From: UBA6770 sp965661115
GTDB taxonomy: Bacteria; Bacteroidota; Bacteroidia; Flavobacteriales_G; Salibacteraceae
Direction: 5' to 3'
NCBI GenBank assembly: GCA_965661115.1
Contig: CBFICO010000101.1
Location: 1-8,836 of the forward strand
DNA length: 8,836 nucleotides
Made by a program: the position numbers and the translations under genes. This document shows positions 1 to 7,577 of the stretch, piece by piece (position 1 is the stretch's first letter; each line of letters begins with the position of its first letter). The notes beneath the pieces were generated by a model. It did no database searches and was not told the DNA's origin. It saw only the letters and a list, made by a program, of their open reading frames with translations.

Positions 1-1
1 T

Positions 2-184
2 GATAACATTAGTTTCAACCTAGCTCATGCTGGCTACAATGTTTCTAAGTATTTGCCCTACGGACCTGTAAAAGACACCTTACCCTATTTAATTAGACGT
101 GCTGAGGAAAACACCTCTATTGCTGGGCAAATGGGACGAGAACTAACGCGAATTACTACTGAGTTAAAGAGAAGAAATAGTTAA
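2..184 (+). CDS. Proline dehydrogenase, C-terminal end (partial)
   Basis: This is the last 60 codons of a gene that starts before the window. The frame is open from base 2 to the TAA at 182-184. Seen: the peptide contains NLAHAGYNVSKYLPYGPV followed by YLIRRAEEN (bases 86-112). Family knowledge: this matches the end of the FAD-dependent proline dehydrogenase (PRODH) barrel, where the paired arginines of the YxxRRxxEN motif contact the proline carboxylate next to FAD. The enzyme oxidises proline to pyrroline-5-carboxylate, the first step of proline breakdown. The frame ends about 20 residues after the motif, so no P5C dehydrogenase domain follows. This points to a stand-alone PRODH, as is usual in Bacteroidota, rather than a fused PutA. 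The N-terminus, start and promoter are not visible. The next gene lies 90 bp downstream with no strong terminator between them. Confidence 0.88.
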   Translation, partial: DNISFNLAHAGYNVSKYLPYGPVKDTLPYLIRRAEENTSIAGQMGRELTRITTELKRRNS

Positions 185-274
185 CCAACCAAAGTGCTGG
201 TATTGCGTCTTCTTTTTAACGATTCCTTATTTCAAAAATTAGGACTGTAGTATATTTACCCAAAATCTAACAAC

Positions 275-2779
275 ATGAGAATCATAGCAGGAGTAATTGT
301 TCTAATTCTATCCACCTTTAACCTTTCGTTTTCATTGCAAGCCCAATATTGTACTCCAGTAGGCAATTGCGTTTTTGACGACTACATCAACAACTTCACT
401 TTTAACACCATATCAAACCTAAATTCTCAAGGCGTAAATTGTGGATCTAGGTTTAACCCTGGAAATGCATACTCTAACACTGGCTTGCGCACTAATGTTA
501 CTAGAGGACAGAAATATGCTATGACCATTGCTTCTGGCACCTCACCAAATCGTCAACAAGGTTTTGGAATTTGGATAGATTTTAATGGCGATCAAGATTT
601 TAATGATGCTGGAGAGTTTGTATGGAGTTCAGCTAATTCGGGCACTCAGTTTTCTGATTCGATTTATATTCCATTCTCAGCGAAGGTTGGCTTAACCAGA
701 ATGAGGGTTAGGAGTCAAAGAAACTCAACCTTGAAAGCCTCACAATCATGCGGAAATATTAACAGAGGCGAATCTGAGGATTATCTTATCAATATTCAAG
801 CTGCAACCATAGCTCCGTTAACGGATTTTAGGGCAAACACAACGTTTACTTGCGATGGGCAAATAAAATTTGAAGACTTAACCCCAAATCAAGTTACCTC
901 ATGGCTTTGGGATTTTGGAGATGGAAACAGCTCTACCCTTCAGAACCCTACTCATGCATACACTACTAATGGAACTTATACGGTTAGCCTAACCTGTTTC
1001 AATACCTTCGGAAACAAAAAAGAAACAAAAACCAACTACATTACTTACAATGCAAGCGGGTTAAAAAGAGCCAACTGCTCCCCAAACACATCCTCACCAA
1101 ATGCGGGATTTGGAATTACCAACTTTTCTTTTGCTACCATCAATAATTCAAGTTCAGACGCCACGGCTGGTTTCGAAGATTTGTCGTGTATTCAAGGAAA
1201 TGCAACACAAGGAGTTTCTTATCAAATGAATATTGGCGCTCCAAATGCTCCAGCAAATCAAGCCTACAGAGCTTGGATAGATTATAATAACGACGGTGTT
1301 TTTAGTAATTCTACCGAACTTGTTGTAGATGTAACTGATGTAAAAGTTGCTACCGCTAACGTTCGTTTTCCAGCAAATGTTGTCCTCAATACACCATTAA
1401 GAGTGCGAGTTGCAGGTGTATATACACTTAGCGCTCCTACCGCAGCAAACTATACTGCATGTGCTGCTCTAACATATGGACAAATGGAAGACTACGGAGT
1501 GGTAGTATCGCTAAACACCTCTGCTCCGGTTGCAGATTTTAGTGTGGATAATGAAAAGTCTTGCACAGGTTCGGTTGAGTTTAAAGACGAATCTACTAAT
1601 GTTCCTACATCATGGTCATGGGATTTTGGAGATGGAAATACCAGTTCAGCTCAAAACCCTAGACATACTTATTCGTCAAGTGGTACCTATACTGTTGAAC
1701 TAACCTCAACGAACTTATACGGCTCAGACAAAGAGACTAAAACAAGCTTTGTTGAAGTAAGCTTGAATGAAGCAGTTAAACCTGCTTGTACACCAAATAC
1801 AGTTGCCCACAGAGAAGATTACGGCATTAAATCAGTGCTTTTTGAATCAATCAATAACTCAACGCAAGATGGAAGAGTTGGCTATGAAGACTACAGCTGC
1901 TCGCACCAAGTTACCGTTGCTGAGAACACCAGCTACAACATAGAAGTAAAAACGGGTTACAAAAACCTTGAGGATGTTTATGTGTGGATAGATTTTAATA
2001 ATGATGGAGTATTTGGTGCAAATACTGAACAAGTATTTTATTCTGGCTCTGATTCTTTGCACAAAGGCACCATTAACATTCCTAGTTCCGCTATTAAATT
2101 CAAATCATTACGAATGAGGGTTTTAAGCGATATATTGGGTACTAACCCAACACCTTGTACAAACCCAAATTATGGTCAAGCAGAAGATTACGGTGTTGTT
2201 ATTACTGGCGATACCACAGGACAACCACAAGCACCAACTGTTTCTTTTAGCGCAGATTCTGTTCAATCTTGTTTGGGAACTATCAAATTCACCGATAACT
2301 CTACCAACGGCCCATCCACTTGGGCTTGGGATTTCGGCGATGGGAATACAAGTACACAAAAAAATCCGACACACCAGTACACAACTGCTGGAGTCTTCAC
2401 CATAAAACTAACTGCATCTAATAGCTTTGGTTCGGATACGGAAATCAAAACAAGTTACATTGAGGTGGACGAAAAATTCTGCGCCCCAGGCTCAAAAGAC
2501 CCCACATCTTCTGTGAGTGAAAAATTAGTTTCATCAGATGTAAATTTATTTCCTAATCCTACTCAAAACAAGCTTACCATTTCCTATCCTCCAAATGCTG
2601 TTAAAAACATTGAATTATCAATTATAACCATTCAAGGACAAATTCTATATTTGAATGAAATAGAGCCCAATAGTGAAGGTGAATTAATCCTTGATGTTAG
2701 TGATTTTCCAGTAGGTATTCATTTTGTGAATTTAAAAATGGGTGATAAATCATTCACTAAGAAACTGATAACAAAATAG
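275..2779 (+). CDS. Secreted GEVED/PKD repeat protein with T9SS type A sorting domain
   Basis: An 834-aa extracellular protein, probably an adhesin or surface or matrix protein; no catalytic domain is seen. Residues 1-23 are a Sec signal peptide (hydrophobic core IIAGVIVLILS, likely cut after LQA). Three GEVED domains follow, marked by WID[FY]N-D loops at residues 100, 334 and 571 and by closing GE/GQxEDY motifs at 165, 402 and 634. They alternate with three PKD domains carrying W-x-WDFGDGN at 210, 447 and 683. The last 78 residues, from NLFPNP (757) to KKLITK, are a type A T9SS C-terminal domain. Family knowledge: such proteins cross the inner membrane by Sec and the outer membrane by T9SS, where the sorting domain is removed and the protein is released or anchored through A-LPS. 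The ATG at 275 is chosen because it directly precedes the signal peptide; no Shine-Dalgarno is seen. The stop touches the next gene's start. The binding partner is unknown. Confidence 0.93.
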   Translation: MRIIAGVIVLILSTFNLSFSLQAQYCTPVGNCVFDDYINNFTFNTISNLNSQGVNCGSRFNPGNAYSNTGLRTNVTRGQKYAMTIASGTSPNRQQGFGIWIDFNGDQDFNDAGEFVWSSANSGTQFSDSIYIPFSAKVGLTRMRVRSQRNSTLKASQSCGNINRGESEDYLINIQAATIAPLTDFRANTTFTCDGQIKFEDLTPNQVTSWLWDFGDGNSSTLQNPTHAYTTNGTYTVSLTCFNTFGNKKETKTNYITYNASGLKRANCSPNTSSPNAGFGITNFSFATINNSSSDATAGFEDLSCIQGNATQGVSYQMNIGAPNAPANQAYRAWIDYNNDGVFSNSTELVVDVTDVKVATANVRFPANVVLNTPLRVRVAGVYTLSAPTAANYTACAALTYGQMEDYGVVVSLNTSAPVADFSVDNEKSCTGSVEFKDESTNVPTSWSWDFGDGNTSSAQNPRHTYSSSGTYTVELTSTNLYGSDKETKTSFVEVSLNEAVKPACTPNTVAHREDYGIKSVLFESINNSTQDGRVGYEDYSCSHQVTVAENTSYNIEVKTGYKNLEDVYVWIDFNNDGVFGANTEQVFYSGSDSLHKGTINIPSSAIKFKSLRMRVLSDILGTNPTPCTNPNYGQAEDYGVVITGDTTGQPQAPTVSFSADSVQSCLGTIKFTDNSTNGPSTWAWDFGDGNTSTQKNPTHQYTTAGVFTIKLTASNSFGSDTEIKTSYIEVDEKFCAPGSKDPTSSVSEKLVSSDVNLFPNPTQNKLTISYPPNAVKNIELSIITIQGQILYLNEIEPNSEGELILDVSDFPVGIHFVNLKMGDKSFTKKLITK
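347..2482 (+). repeat. Three tandem GEVED-PKD coding units plus the start of a fourth
   Basis: Landmarks recur with a period of about 236 residues (about 710 bp). The leading Cys lies at residues 26, 268, 505 and 736; the WID loop at 100, 334 and 571; the WDFGDG tryptophan at 210, 447 and 683. The DNA has diverged but short identical tracts remain, for example tgggattttggagatggaaa at 908-927 and 1619-1638. The D-x-N-x-D-G loops of the GEVED parts look able to bind calcium (inference). The fourth unit stops just after its first Cys. Confidence 0.85.
2543..2776 (+). other. T9SS type A sorting domain (domain within the first cargo gene)
   Basis: Residues 757-834 begin NLFPNPTQN, the usual opening of the Por-secretion (type A) tail. 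The core is IELSIITIQGQILY, and the domain ends in the motif FPVGIHFVNLKMGDKSFTKKLITK split over its last two strands. The length (78 aa) and the closing basic Lys-Lys-Leu are typical of the family. It is the outer-membrane export signal and is normally cleaved by the T9SS sortase. Confidence 0.9.
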
Positions 2780-5700
2780 ATGAACAGAAAAATTCTGACT
2801 TTAATTTGCTCTCTGGGGCTGCTATTTTCATTTAACCAGAATGCCAATGCTACGCATTTGTATGGTGGAGACCTATCCTATGCATATATTAGAGATACTC
2901 TTGGTGGTACTCAGCACATTTATGAAATTACGCTGACCCTTTACCAAGATTGTAACTCACAATTTTGGGGAACAGCTTTCCCGCAACGAACTGTTGCAAT
3001 CAACATTTTTGAAGCCCCTTTAAATGCCAGGACACTTACCCAAAACAGTGCTATTTCCCCCATTCAAATTCCGCTTGTCGATTCTGTGCAATTAAAAAGT
3101 AACATGCCTCCAGGATGCGCAATTTCTGCGGGTTCATGTATTTACAAAACGGTTTACAAAGGGCGTACTTCGCTTCCAACAAGTTTTATTGGCTACCATT
3201 TTGTTTATGATAGATGCTGTAGAACAGATGCTTTAACAAACGTTGATGTTCCGGTAAATTCACAAACAGATGGAACTCTATTACAAAGTTGGACGGCATC
3301 AACGAGCACAAGAAACTCGTCTCCAAAATTTCAAGACTTTGATTTTCCATTTATGTGCATTGGAAAAATGAACACAGTATTGAACCTAGCTCAAGACCCA
3401 GACGGTAATTTACTGAACTATTCACTATATCGCCCCTTTGATGGTAGAGCACAAAATGGAGACTACTCTGGCAGTTACCCTACTTTTCCGCCAGCTGAAG
3501 TAAATTATAGGGATACTAACTTTACAGCTCAAAAACCAATGGGGCTAAATGGCACCTTGAACCTTGATGGACTAACTGGTTTCACAACTATGTCTGCCAA
3601 TATTAGTGGAGATTACGTTGTAGGAATAAAAGTTACCGAAATCGATAAGCGTGGTCAAACCGTTGGTATTGTTCATAGAGAATATCAGTTCCCATTTCAA
3701 GCCTGCAATGATAGCAATACTACTTTTCCAACTTTAGTTACGTCGAAATCTGATTATGAAATTGACGCTGGAGACACTTTATGTTTCGATATAGAATATG
3801 AAGATAAAGGTGGTTCACCGCTTAACTATCTATACAGAGTTCAAGGATTAATTTTTGACACAAGTTTTACAAAACCTAATGCTACTTTGGGCACACCAAG
3901 TTTTTCGCCTGGAAAATCAAAGCAAGAGTTTTGCTGGCCAACAAATTGTGAACAAGGAAAGCCTACTAAATACTTTTTTACCGCCTCTGTAGCAGACTCC
4001 GCTTGTGCACCTAACGTTACCAATACTGTATTTTCTGTACTGGTAAAACCGGCAGAAACACCATCAGTTATAAATGGAGCCAATAGTCTTTGTGCTGGTG
4101 CAGCAAACGAAGAATATTCTACCGATACCATTGCGGGTCTGACGTATAATTGGGAAATTAACGGTGGAGCTTTTTTAACCGGAACTAATGGTCCTAGAGT
4201 TCGAGTTAACTGGGGTAATGGACCTGGTGGCAACTTAAAAGTATCAGGTGTTAACCCTAATGGCTGTAAAGGTGATACGATTGATCTAGCAGTTTTTGTG
4301 GCAACCTTTCCTGTTAACCCAGGCAAAGACACTTCAATTTGCATAGGTGATACGGTAACATTGGGTGGTGACGCTACCTCACCTACCGCTCCGGTTGGAT
4401 CCAGCATTAAATGGATTCCTAGTGCAGGGCTTTCAAACGATACGGTGGCAAATCCAAGAGCGTTTCCTAACCAAACTACTCGATATTTATTGAGTGTTAC
4501 AGACTCTACAGGTCAATGTACAGTTGTTGATACAGTATTAGTTACAATTGGGGTAAATCCAAATGCAAGCGCAGGAAACGACACTACCCTGTGCGAGGGA
4601 AATCAAGCAGCGCTAAACGGTGCAGGTGGAGCTACTTATAATTGGTCTCCCGGAAATTTATTGAATGATAGTACCATAGCTAATCCTATAACAAACATTA
4701 CAAGCGATCAAACTTTTATTGTGCGAATAGACTTGCCGGGAACCTGTACCACCTTTGATACGGTAGTAGTTACTATTGATGAACAAGGCGACCTCAACCC
4801 AGGTACTGACTCTTCAATTTGTGAGAGGCTAACCCAACCACTGGGTGGTAATCCAACTGGCGTTCCTAATGCCCGCTACCTTTGGACTCCTTCAGCAAAT
4901 TTGAGCAATGACACCATCCCTAACCCTATTTTTACTCCAACAGGAACGGGTATTACCAAGTTTTTCGTAACCATGACCACGCCTGCCAATTGTGTTTTTT
5001 CCGATTCTGTTGAAATTACAGTTGATACCATACCAAGAGTGGATATTCTATTTGGAAAAGATTCTATTTGCAGAGGTGATACTACCTTTATTCGAGCTAT
5101 TGGAGGAAACAACTTTGCTTGGAATGACACCTCTTTAAAAGGTGGTGGGCCACATATTATTAGACCGCGATCAGACACTATTTATATGGTAACAGTTACG
5201 GATGCTAATTTCTGCTCAGCTTCTGATACACAGAGGTTCGTGGTTAAGGATATACCCGAAATTACCATTCCATTTGATACTATTTTCTTGTGCGATCAAG
5301 ATACTATGACCATCACCACAACTCCTGGAACTGGTACAACTGCATGGACTCCGAATTACAATATCCTACCCGATACAACAGCTTCTGAACCAAGAGTATT
5401 CCCAAGAACGGACACCACTTATTTTGTTCAATTCACTAGTTACAATGGTTGTGATGCTACCGACTCTATTAGAATTGAAGTTGCTGGTGAAGTTCCAACA
5501 GAAGCAGGACCAGATTTTATACTTTGTTCTCCGGATACTGTAATGTTGGGTCAAGATGCTTCTACCCCCGTATTTAATACCTCATTTAATTGGACACCTG
5601 CTGGCTCATTAACCAATAACAGCGTCAGAAATCCAATGACCTTTGCAGATACTACCACACAATATTTCTTAAACACTACCAATGGTAATTGTACAGGTAG

Positions 5701-7204
5701 GGATAGTGTATTAGTCACGGTTAAAAAGCGTCCAACAATAACTTTTACCAAAAACCCTTATCAAATTTGTGAAAACGATACCGTTCAAATTGATACCCTT
5801 AGCTCAACAGGGTTTATAATTACTATAGGAGTCTTCCCTACCCCTACAAATGTTGTTGGAGGCAGTGGAATTAATTTACGTTTAGCTCCCGACTCTTCCG
5901 TTTCTTACAACGTAGTATTAGCAGATTCAAACGGTTGTGTTGATACAAGCGCTTTATCCATTATTGTGCAAGACCCACCAAATGTTAAAGCGAGTAGTGA
6001 CTCTGCTAAATGTGCGGGAACACCTTTCCAGCTTATTGGTTCAGGAGCTAGCACCTATAGTTGGAATCCTGCCAATTTATTAGATAAACCAAACACGCAG
6101 TTTCCGGTTGGTGTTGCAGATACTACAACAGAATTTATTTTAACAGGAACTACTCAAGCAGGCTGTTCTGCAAGCGATACTTTATTGGTAACTGTATTCC
6201 CTACTCCTACAGTAGATGCTGGTGGTCAATTTGTAGTTTGTTCAGATACCGTAAATACAATTAGATTAGGTGGAAGTCCTACTGGTGATGCAAGTACCCG
6301 ATATGTTTGGAGTCCTATTACGGATTTAGACAATCCTAACACGGCAAATCCTATTTGCACATTCACATTACCTAGAACTTATATTGTTTTAGGTGTTGAC
6401 ACCAACGGTTGTACAAACTCTGATACGGCTGACATTAGATTGTACTCGTTTAAAATTAATAACATAACCGCTGAGTGTTCAGGCGATTCAATTCAATTAA
6501 ACTTATACGATACATTCGGCACAGCTCCCTTCTCCTATCAATGGATTCCAAGTACAGGGTTGTCAGATTCAACTATTGCTAATCCAAAAACTTCGGTTCA
6601 AGAAAGCACTGCGTACAAAATTGTAATGCGTGACTCGGTTGGCTGTGTTGATAGCAATACGGTTGATGTAGTTGTAAAAGAACAGGTTAAAGCAGATTTC
6701 AATTTATTGATTCAAGCAGACTGCGAAAAGACAACGGTTACCGCAATAAATAATTCAGAAAATGTTACTGAATATCAATGGTTTTTGAATGGCGACTACA
6801 TAAGCGGAGAAGAATCACCTCAATTTACTTTTCCATACAATTCCCAGTTCAGTGTTTCTCTTATTACATTGAGTGCCGATAGTTGTGTTGCAAGAGCTGA
6901 CTCTAGCATGACTTCCTTAAACTTTGAAGATTACTTTACTGGTGAAGTTCCTAATGTTTTTACACCTAACGGTGATGGAATAAACGATTTGTTCGACTTT
7001 AGATTAGGAAATAGGTTAGAGCAATGCTCTTTCATTAGCATCTACAACCGTTGGGGAACATTGGTTTACGAATCTCGAGAAAATGCTCACATATGGGATG
7101 GAAGAACCTTTACCGGTGAAGAGTGTTCTCAGGGGCAATACTTCTACATTTTAGAAGTAAACGGAACTACTTACAAAGGTAGTTTAACGTTAATTCGTGA
7201 GTAA
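2780..7204 (+). CDS. Large multi-Ig secreted protein with gliding-motility (T9SS type B) C-terminal domain
   Basis: A 1474-aa surface protein, probably adhesive or structural; its ligand is unknown. Residues 1-24 are a signal peptide (likely cut ANA|THLYGG). Residues 25 to about 330 form the ATHxxGG N-terminal domain common in Bacteroidota gliding_CTERM proteins (EITLTLYQDCN follows). An Ig- or cadherin-like stretch runs to about 427 and a first Cys-paired Ig-like module covers about 429-511. Ten degenerate Ig-like repeats of about 79 aa fill 512-1301. A PKD-like module covers 1302-1387. The CHU_C type B sorting domain is 1388-1474, with VFTPNGDGIND, YNRWG (1422-1426) and WDG (1439-1441). Family knowledge: type B domains direct T9SS export and usually need a PorP/SprF-like outer-membrane partner; none is encoded in this window. 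The ATG follows the previous TAG with no gap and in the same frame, so the two are probably co-transcribed and translationally coupled. No Shine-Dalgarno is visible. Confidence 0.93.
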   Translation: MNRKILTLICSLGLLFSFNQNANATHLYGGDLSYAYIRDTLGGTQHIYEITLTLYQDCNSQFWGTAFPQRTVAINIFEAPLNARTLTQNSAISPIQIPLVDSVQLKSNMPPGCAISAGSCIYKTVYKGRTSLPTSFIGYHFVYDRCCRTDALTNVDVPVNSQTDGTLLQSWTASTSTRNSSPKFQDFDFPFMCIGKMNTVLNLAQDPDGNLLNYSLYRPFDGRAQNGDYSGSYPTFPPAEVNYRDTNFTAQKPMGLNGTLNLDGLTGFTTMSANISGDYVVGIKVTEIDKRGQTVGIVHREYQFPFQACNDSNTTFPTLVTSKSDYEIDAGDTLCFDIEYEDKGGSPLNYLYRVQGLIFDTSFTKPNATLGTPSFSPGKSKQEFCWPTNCEQGKPTKYFFTASVADSACAPNVTNTVFSVLVKPAETPSVINGANSLCAGAANEEYSTDTIAGLTYNWEINGGAFLTGTNGPRVRVNWGNGPGGNLKVSGVNPNGCKGDTIDLAVFVATFPVNPGKDTSICIGDTVTLGGDATSPTAPVGSSIKWIPSAGLSNDTVANPRAFPNQTTRYLLSVTDSTGQCTVVDTVLVTIGVNPNASAGNDTTLCEGNQAALNGAGGATYNWSPGNLLNDSTIANPITNITSDQTFIVRIDLPGTCTTFDTVVVTIDEQGDLNPGTDSSICERLTQPLGGNPTGVPNARYLWTPSANLSNDTIPNPIFTPTGTGITKFFVTMTTPANCVFSDSVEITVDTIPRVDILFGKDSICRGDTTFIRAIGGNNFAWNDTSLKGGGPHIIRPRSDTIYMVTVTDANFCSASDTQRFVVKDIPEITIPFDTIFLCDQDTMTITTTPGTGTTAWTPNYNILPDTTASEPRVFPRTDTTYFVQFTSYNGCDATDSIRIEVAGEVPTEAGPDFILCSPDTVMLGQDASTPVFNTSFNWTPAGSLTNNSVRNPMTFADTTTQYFLNTTNGNCTGRDSVLVTVKKRPTITFTKNPYQICENDTVQIDTLSSTGFIITIGVFPTPTNVVGGSGINLRLAPDSSVSYNVVLADSNGCVDTSALSIIVQDPPNVKASSDSAKCAGTPFQLIGSGASTYSWNPANLLDKPNTQFPVGVADTTTEFILTGTTQAGCSASDTLLVTVFPTPTVDAGGQFVVCSDTVNTIRLGGSPTGDASTRYVWSPITDLDNPNTANPICTFTLPRTYIVLGVDTNGCTNSDTADIRLYSFKINNITAECSGDSIQLNLYDTFGTAPFSYQWIPSTGLSDSTIANPKTSVQESTAYKIVMRDSVGCVDSNTVDVVVKEQVKADFNLLIQADCEKTTVTAINNSENVTEYQWFLNGDYISGEESPQFTFPYNSQFSVSLITLSADSCVARADSSMTSLNFEDYFTGEVPNVFTPNGDGINDLFDFRLGNRLEQCSFISIYNRWGTLVYESRENAHIWDGRTFTGEECSQGQYFYILEVNGTTYKGSLTLIRE
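4313..6682 (+). repeat. Ten degenerate Ig-like repeats of about 79 aa (within the second cargo gene)
   Basis: Residues 512-1301 divide into ten modules. Each has an early Cys in a context like SICIGD, a middle W-x-P-x-x-x-L-S-x-D-T-x-x-N-P motif, a Y/F-x-V-x-V-T strand, and a late Cys in a context like NGCxxxD, followed by a linker strand. The WxP motif is clear in modules 1, 2, 3, 5, 6, 8, 9 and 10, and is lost in modules 4 and 7. The repeats are visible in protein but too diverged in DNA to be a recent expansion. Confidence 0.8.
6941..7201 (+). other. T9SS type B (gliding-motility CHU_C) sorting domain (domain within the second cargo gene)
   Basis: Residues 1388-1474 carry the hallmarks of the type B tail: VPNVFTPNGDGIND, then SIYNRWGTLVYES, WDG, a GQYFYILEVNG strand, and a final strand GSLTLIRE that ends the protein. 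This is the same class of domain as in the SprB gliding adhesin. It shows T9SS export but does not by itself show that the cell glides. Confidence 0.92.
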
Positions 7205-7217
7205 AATCCGCTTTTAA

Positions 7218-7247
7218 TTGATTTTCAATTAGTTATTCGTACTTTTA
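7218..7247 (+). promoter_or_regulatory. Likely Bacteroidota-type promoter for the PUR-domain gene
   Basis: A TTG (7218-7220) is separated by 19 bases from TActTTTA (7240-7247). This fits the phylum's -33/-7 pattern (TTG, 17-23 bases, TAnnTTTG) except for the last base. Transcription would start near 7253, leaving a leader of about 40 bases before the ATG at 7293. The -33 element overlaps a short AT-rich hairpin (7215-7231). Called by eye. Confidence 0.45.
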
Positions 7248-7257
7248 GACACTCAAT

Positions 7258-7274
7258 TCAATGATTATCATTGA
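7258..7274. promoter_or_regulatory. Perfect 8-1-8 palindrome, Fur-box-like operator candidate
   Basis: TCAATGAT-T-ATCATTGA lies between the predicted transcription start and the ATG of the PUR-domain gene. The central 13 bases, read on the minus strand (AATGATAATCATT), equal the core of the classical Fur consensus GATAATGATAATCATTATC; the flanks do not match. A second, overlapping short inverted repeat (ATCAT-TG-ATGAT, 7267-7278) extends it. The position suits repression by blocking early transcription. Binding by Fur, by another dimeric regulator, or a role as an RNA hairpin are all possible. Confidence 0.4.
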
Positions 7275-7292
7275 TGATTAAATTCTTACAAT

Positions 7293-7577
7293 ATGGATAA
7301 CCTAGAACCGAATGGACATGGAAAACCAAACGAAAGCCTTTATGAAGAAGTAGTGAGGGCTGGTAAGAGAACCTACTTTTTTGATGTAAAAGCCACCAAA
7401 GGAAACGACTACTATCTAAACATTACAGAAAGTATTAAACGCTACAAAGACGATGGTAGCCACTTCTTTCAAAAACACAAGATATTTCTATACAAAGAAG
7501 ATTTTGAAAAATTTGAAGACGCGTTACGCACCTGTATAAATAAAATTGTTGCGCTCAGAGAAAAAGAGGAACAATAG
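7293..7577 (+). CDS. PUR family DNA/RNA-binding protein (DUF3276)
   Basis: A 94-aa cytoplasmic protein with no signal peptide or membrane segment. Seen: residues 22-33 RAGKRTYFFDVK, then NDYYLNITESIKRY (38-51) and FFQKHKIFLYKEDFEKF (58-74), ending in a charged helix. These blocks match the Bacteroidota DUF3276 family, a single PUR repeat related to eukaryotic Pur-alpha and to the Borrelia Pur-alpha homologue. Family knowledge: PUR folds pair up as whirly-like dimers and bind single-stranded DNA or RNA through the basic beta-sheet; the exact role in Bacteroidota is unsettled. The first 14 residues are polar and look disordered. The ATG at 7293 is the natural start, with a promoter and a palindrome upstream. 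It appears to be a one-gene unit. Its stop touches the stop of the convergent AraC gene. Confidence 0.9.
   Translation: MDNLEPNGHGKPNESLYEEVVRAGKRTYFFDVKATKGNDYYLNITESIKRYKDDGSHFFQKHKIFLYKEDFEKFEDALRTCINKIVALREKEEQ

Noticed and set aside
188..217. Possible terminator after the proline dehydrogenase: ACCA/TGGT stem followed by a short T-rich stretch
   Set aside because: The stem is only 4 bp with a 6-base loop, and the T-rich run is 10 bases away; too weak to call.
251..258. TATATTTA upstream of the type A cargo as a -7 element
   Set aside because: It resembles TAnnTTTG but no TTG lies 17-23 bases upstream, and such tracts are common in AT-rich DNA.
1859..2448. Short open frames on both strands within the third GEVED-PKD unit
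   Set aside because: They overlap well-supported coding sequence, have no start context, and encode low-complexity peptides without recognisable domains.
2795..2812. Lipobox-like LTLIC at residues 6-10 of the type B cargo
   Set aside because: The Cys sits at the start of the hydrophobic core, too early for a lipoprotein cleavage site; a normal signal peptidase I site (ANA) follows at residue 24.
3841..4407. A 188-codon minus-strand open frame inside the type B cargo gene, and shorter ones at 4876-5178, 5366-5554 and 5551-5751
   Set aside because: They lie antisense to clear Ig-like coding sequence, have no family-like motifs of their own, and arise from its biased Thr/Asn/Pro/Gly-rich codons.
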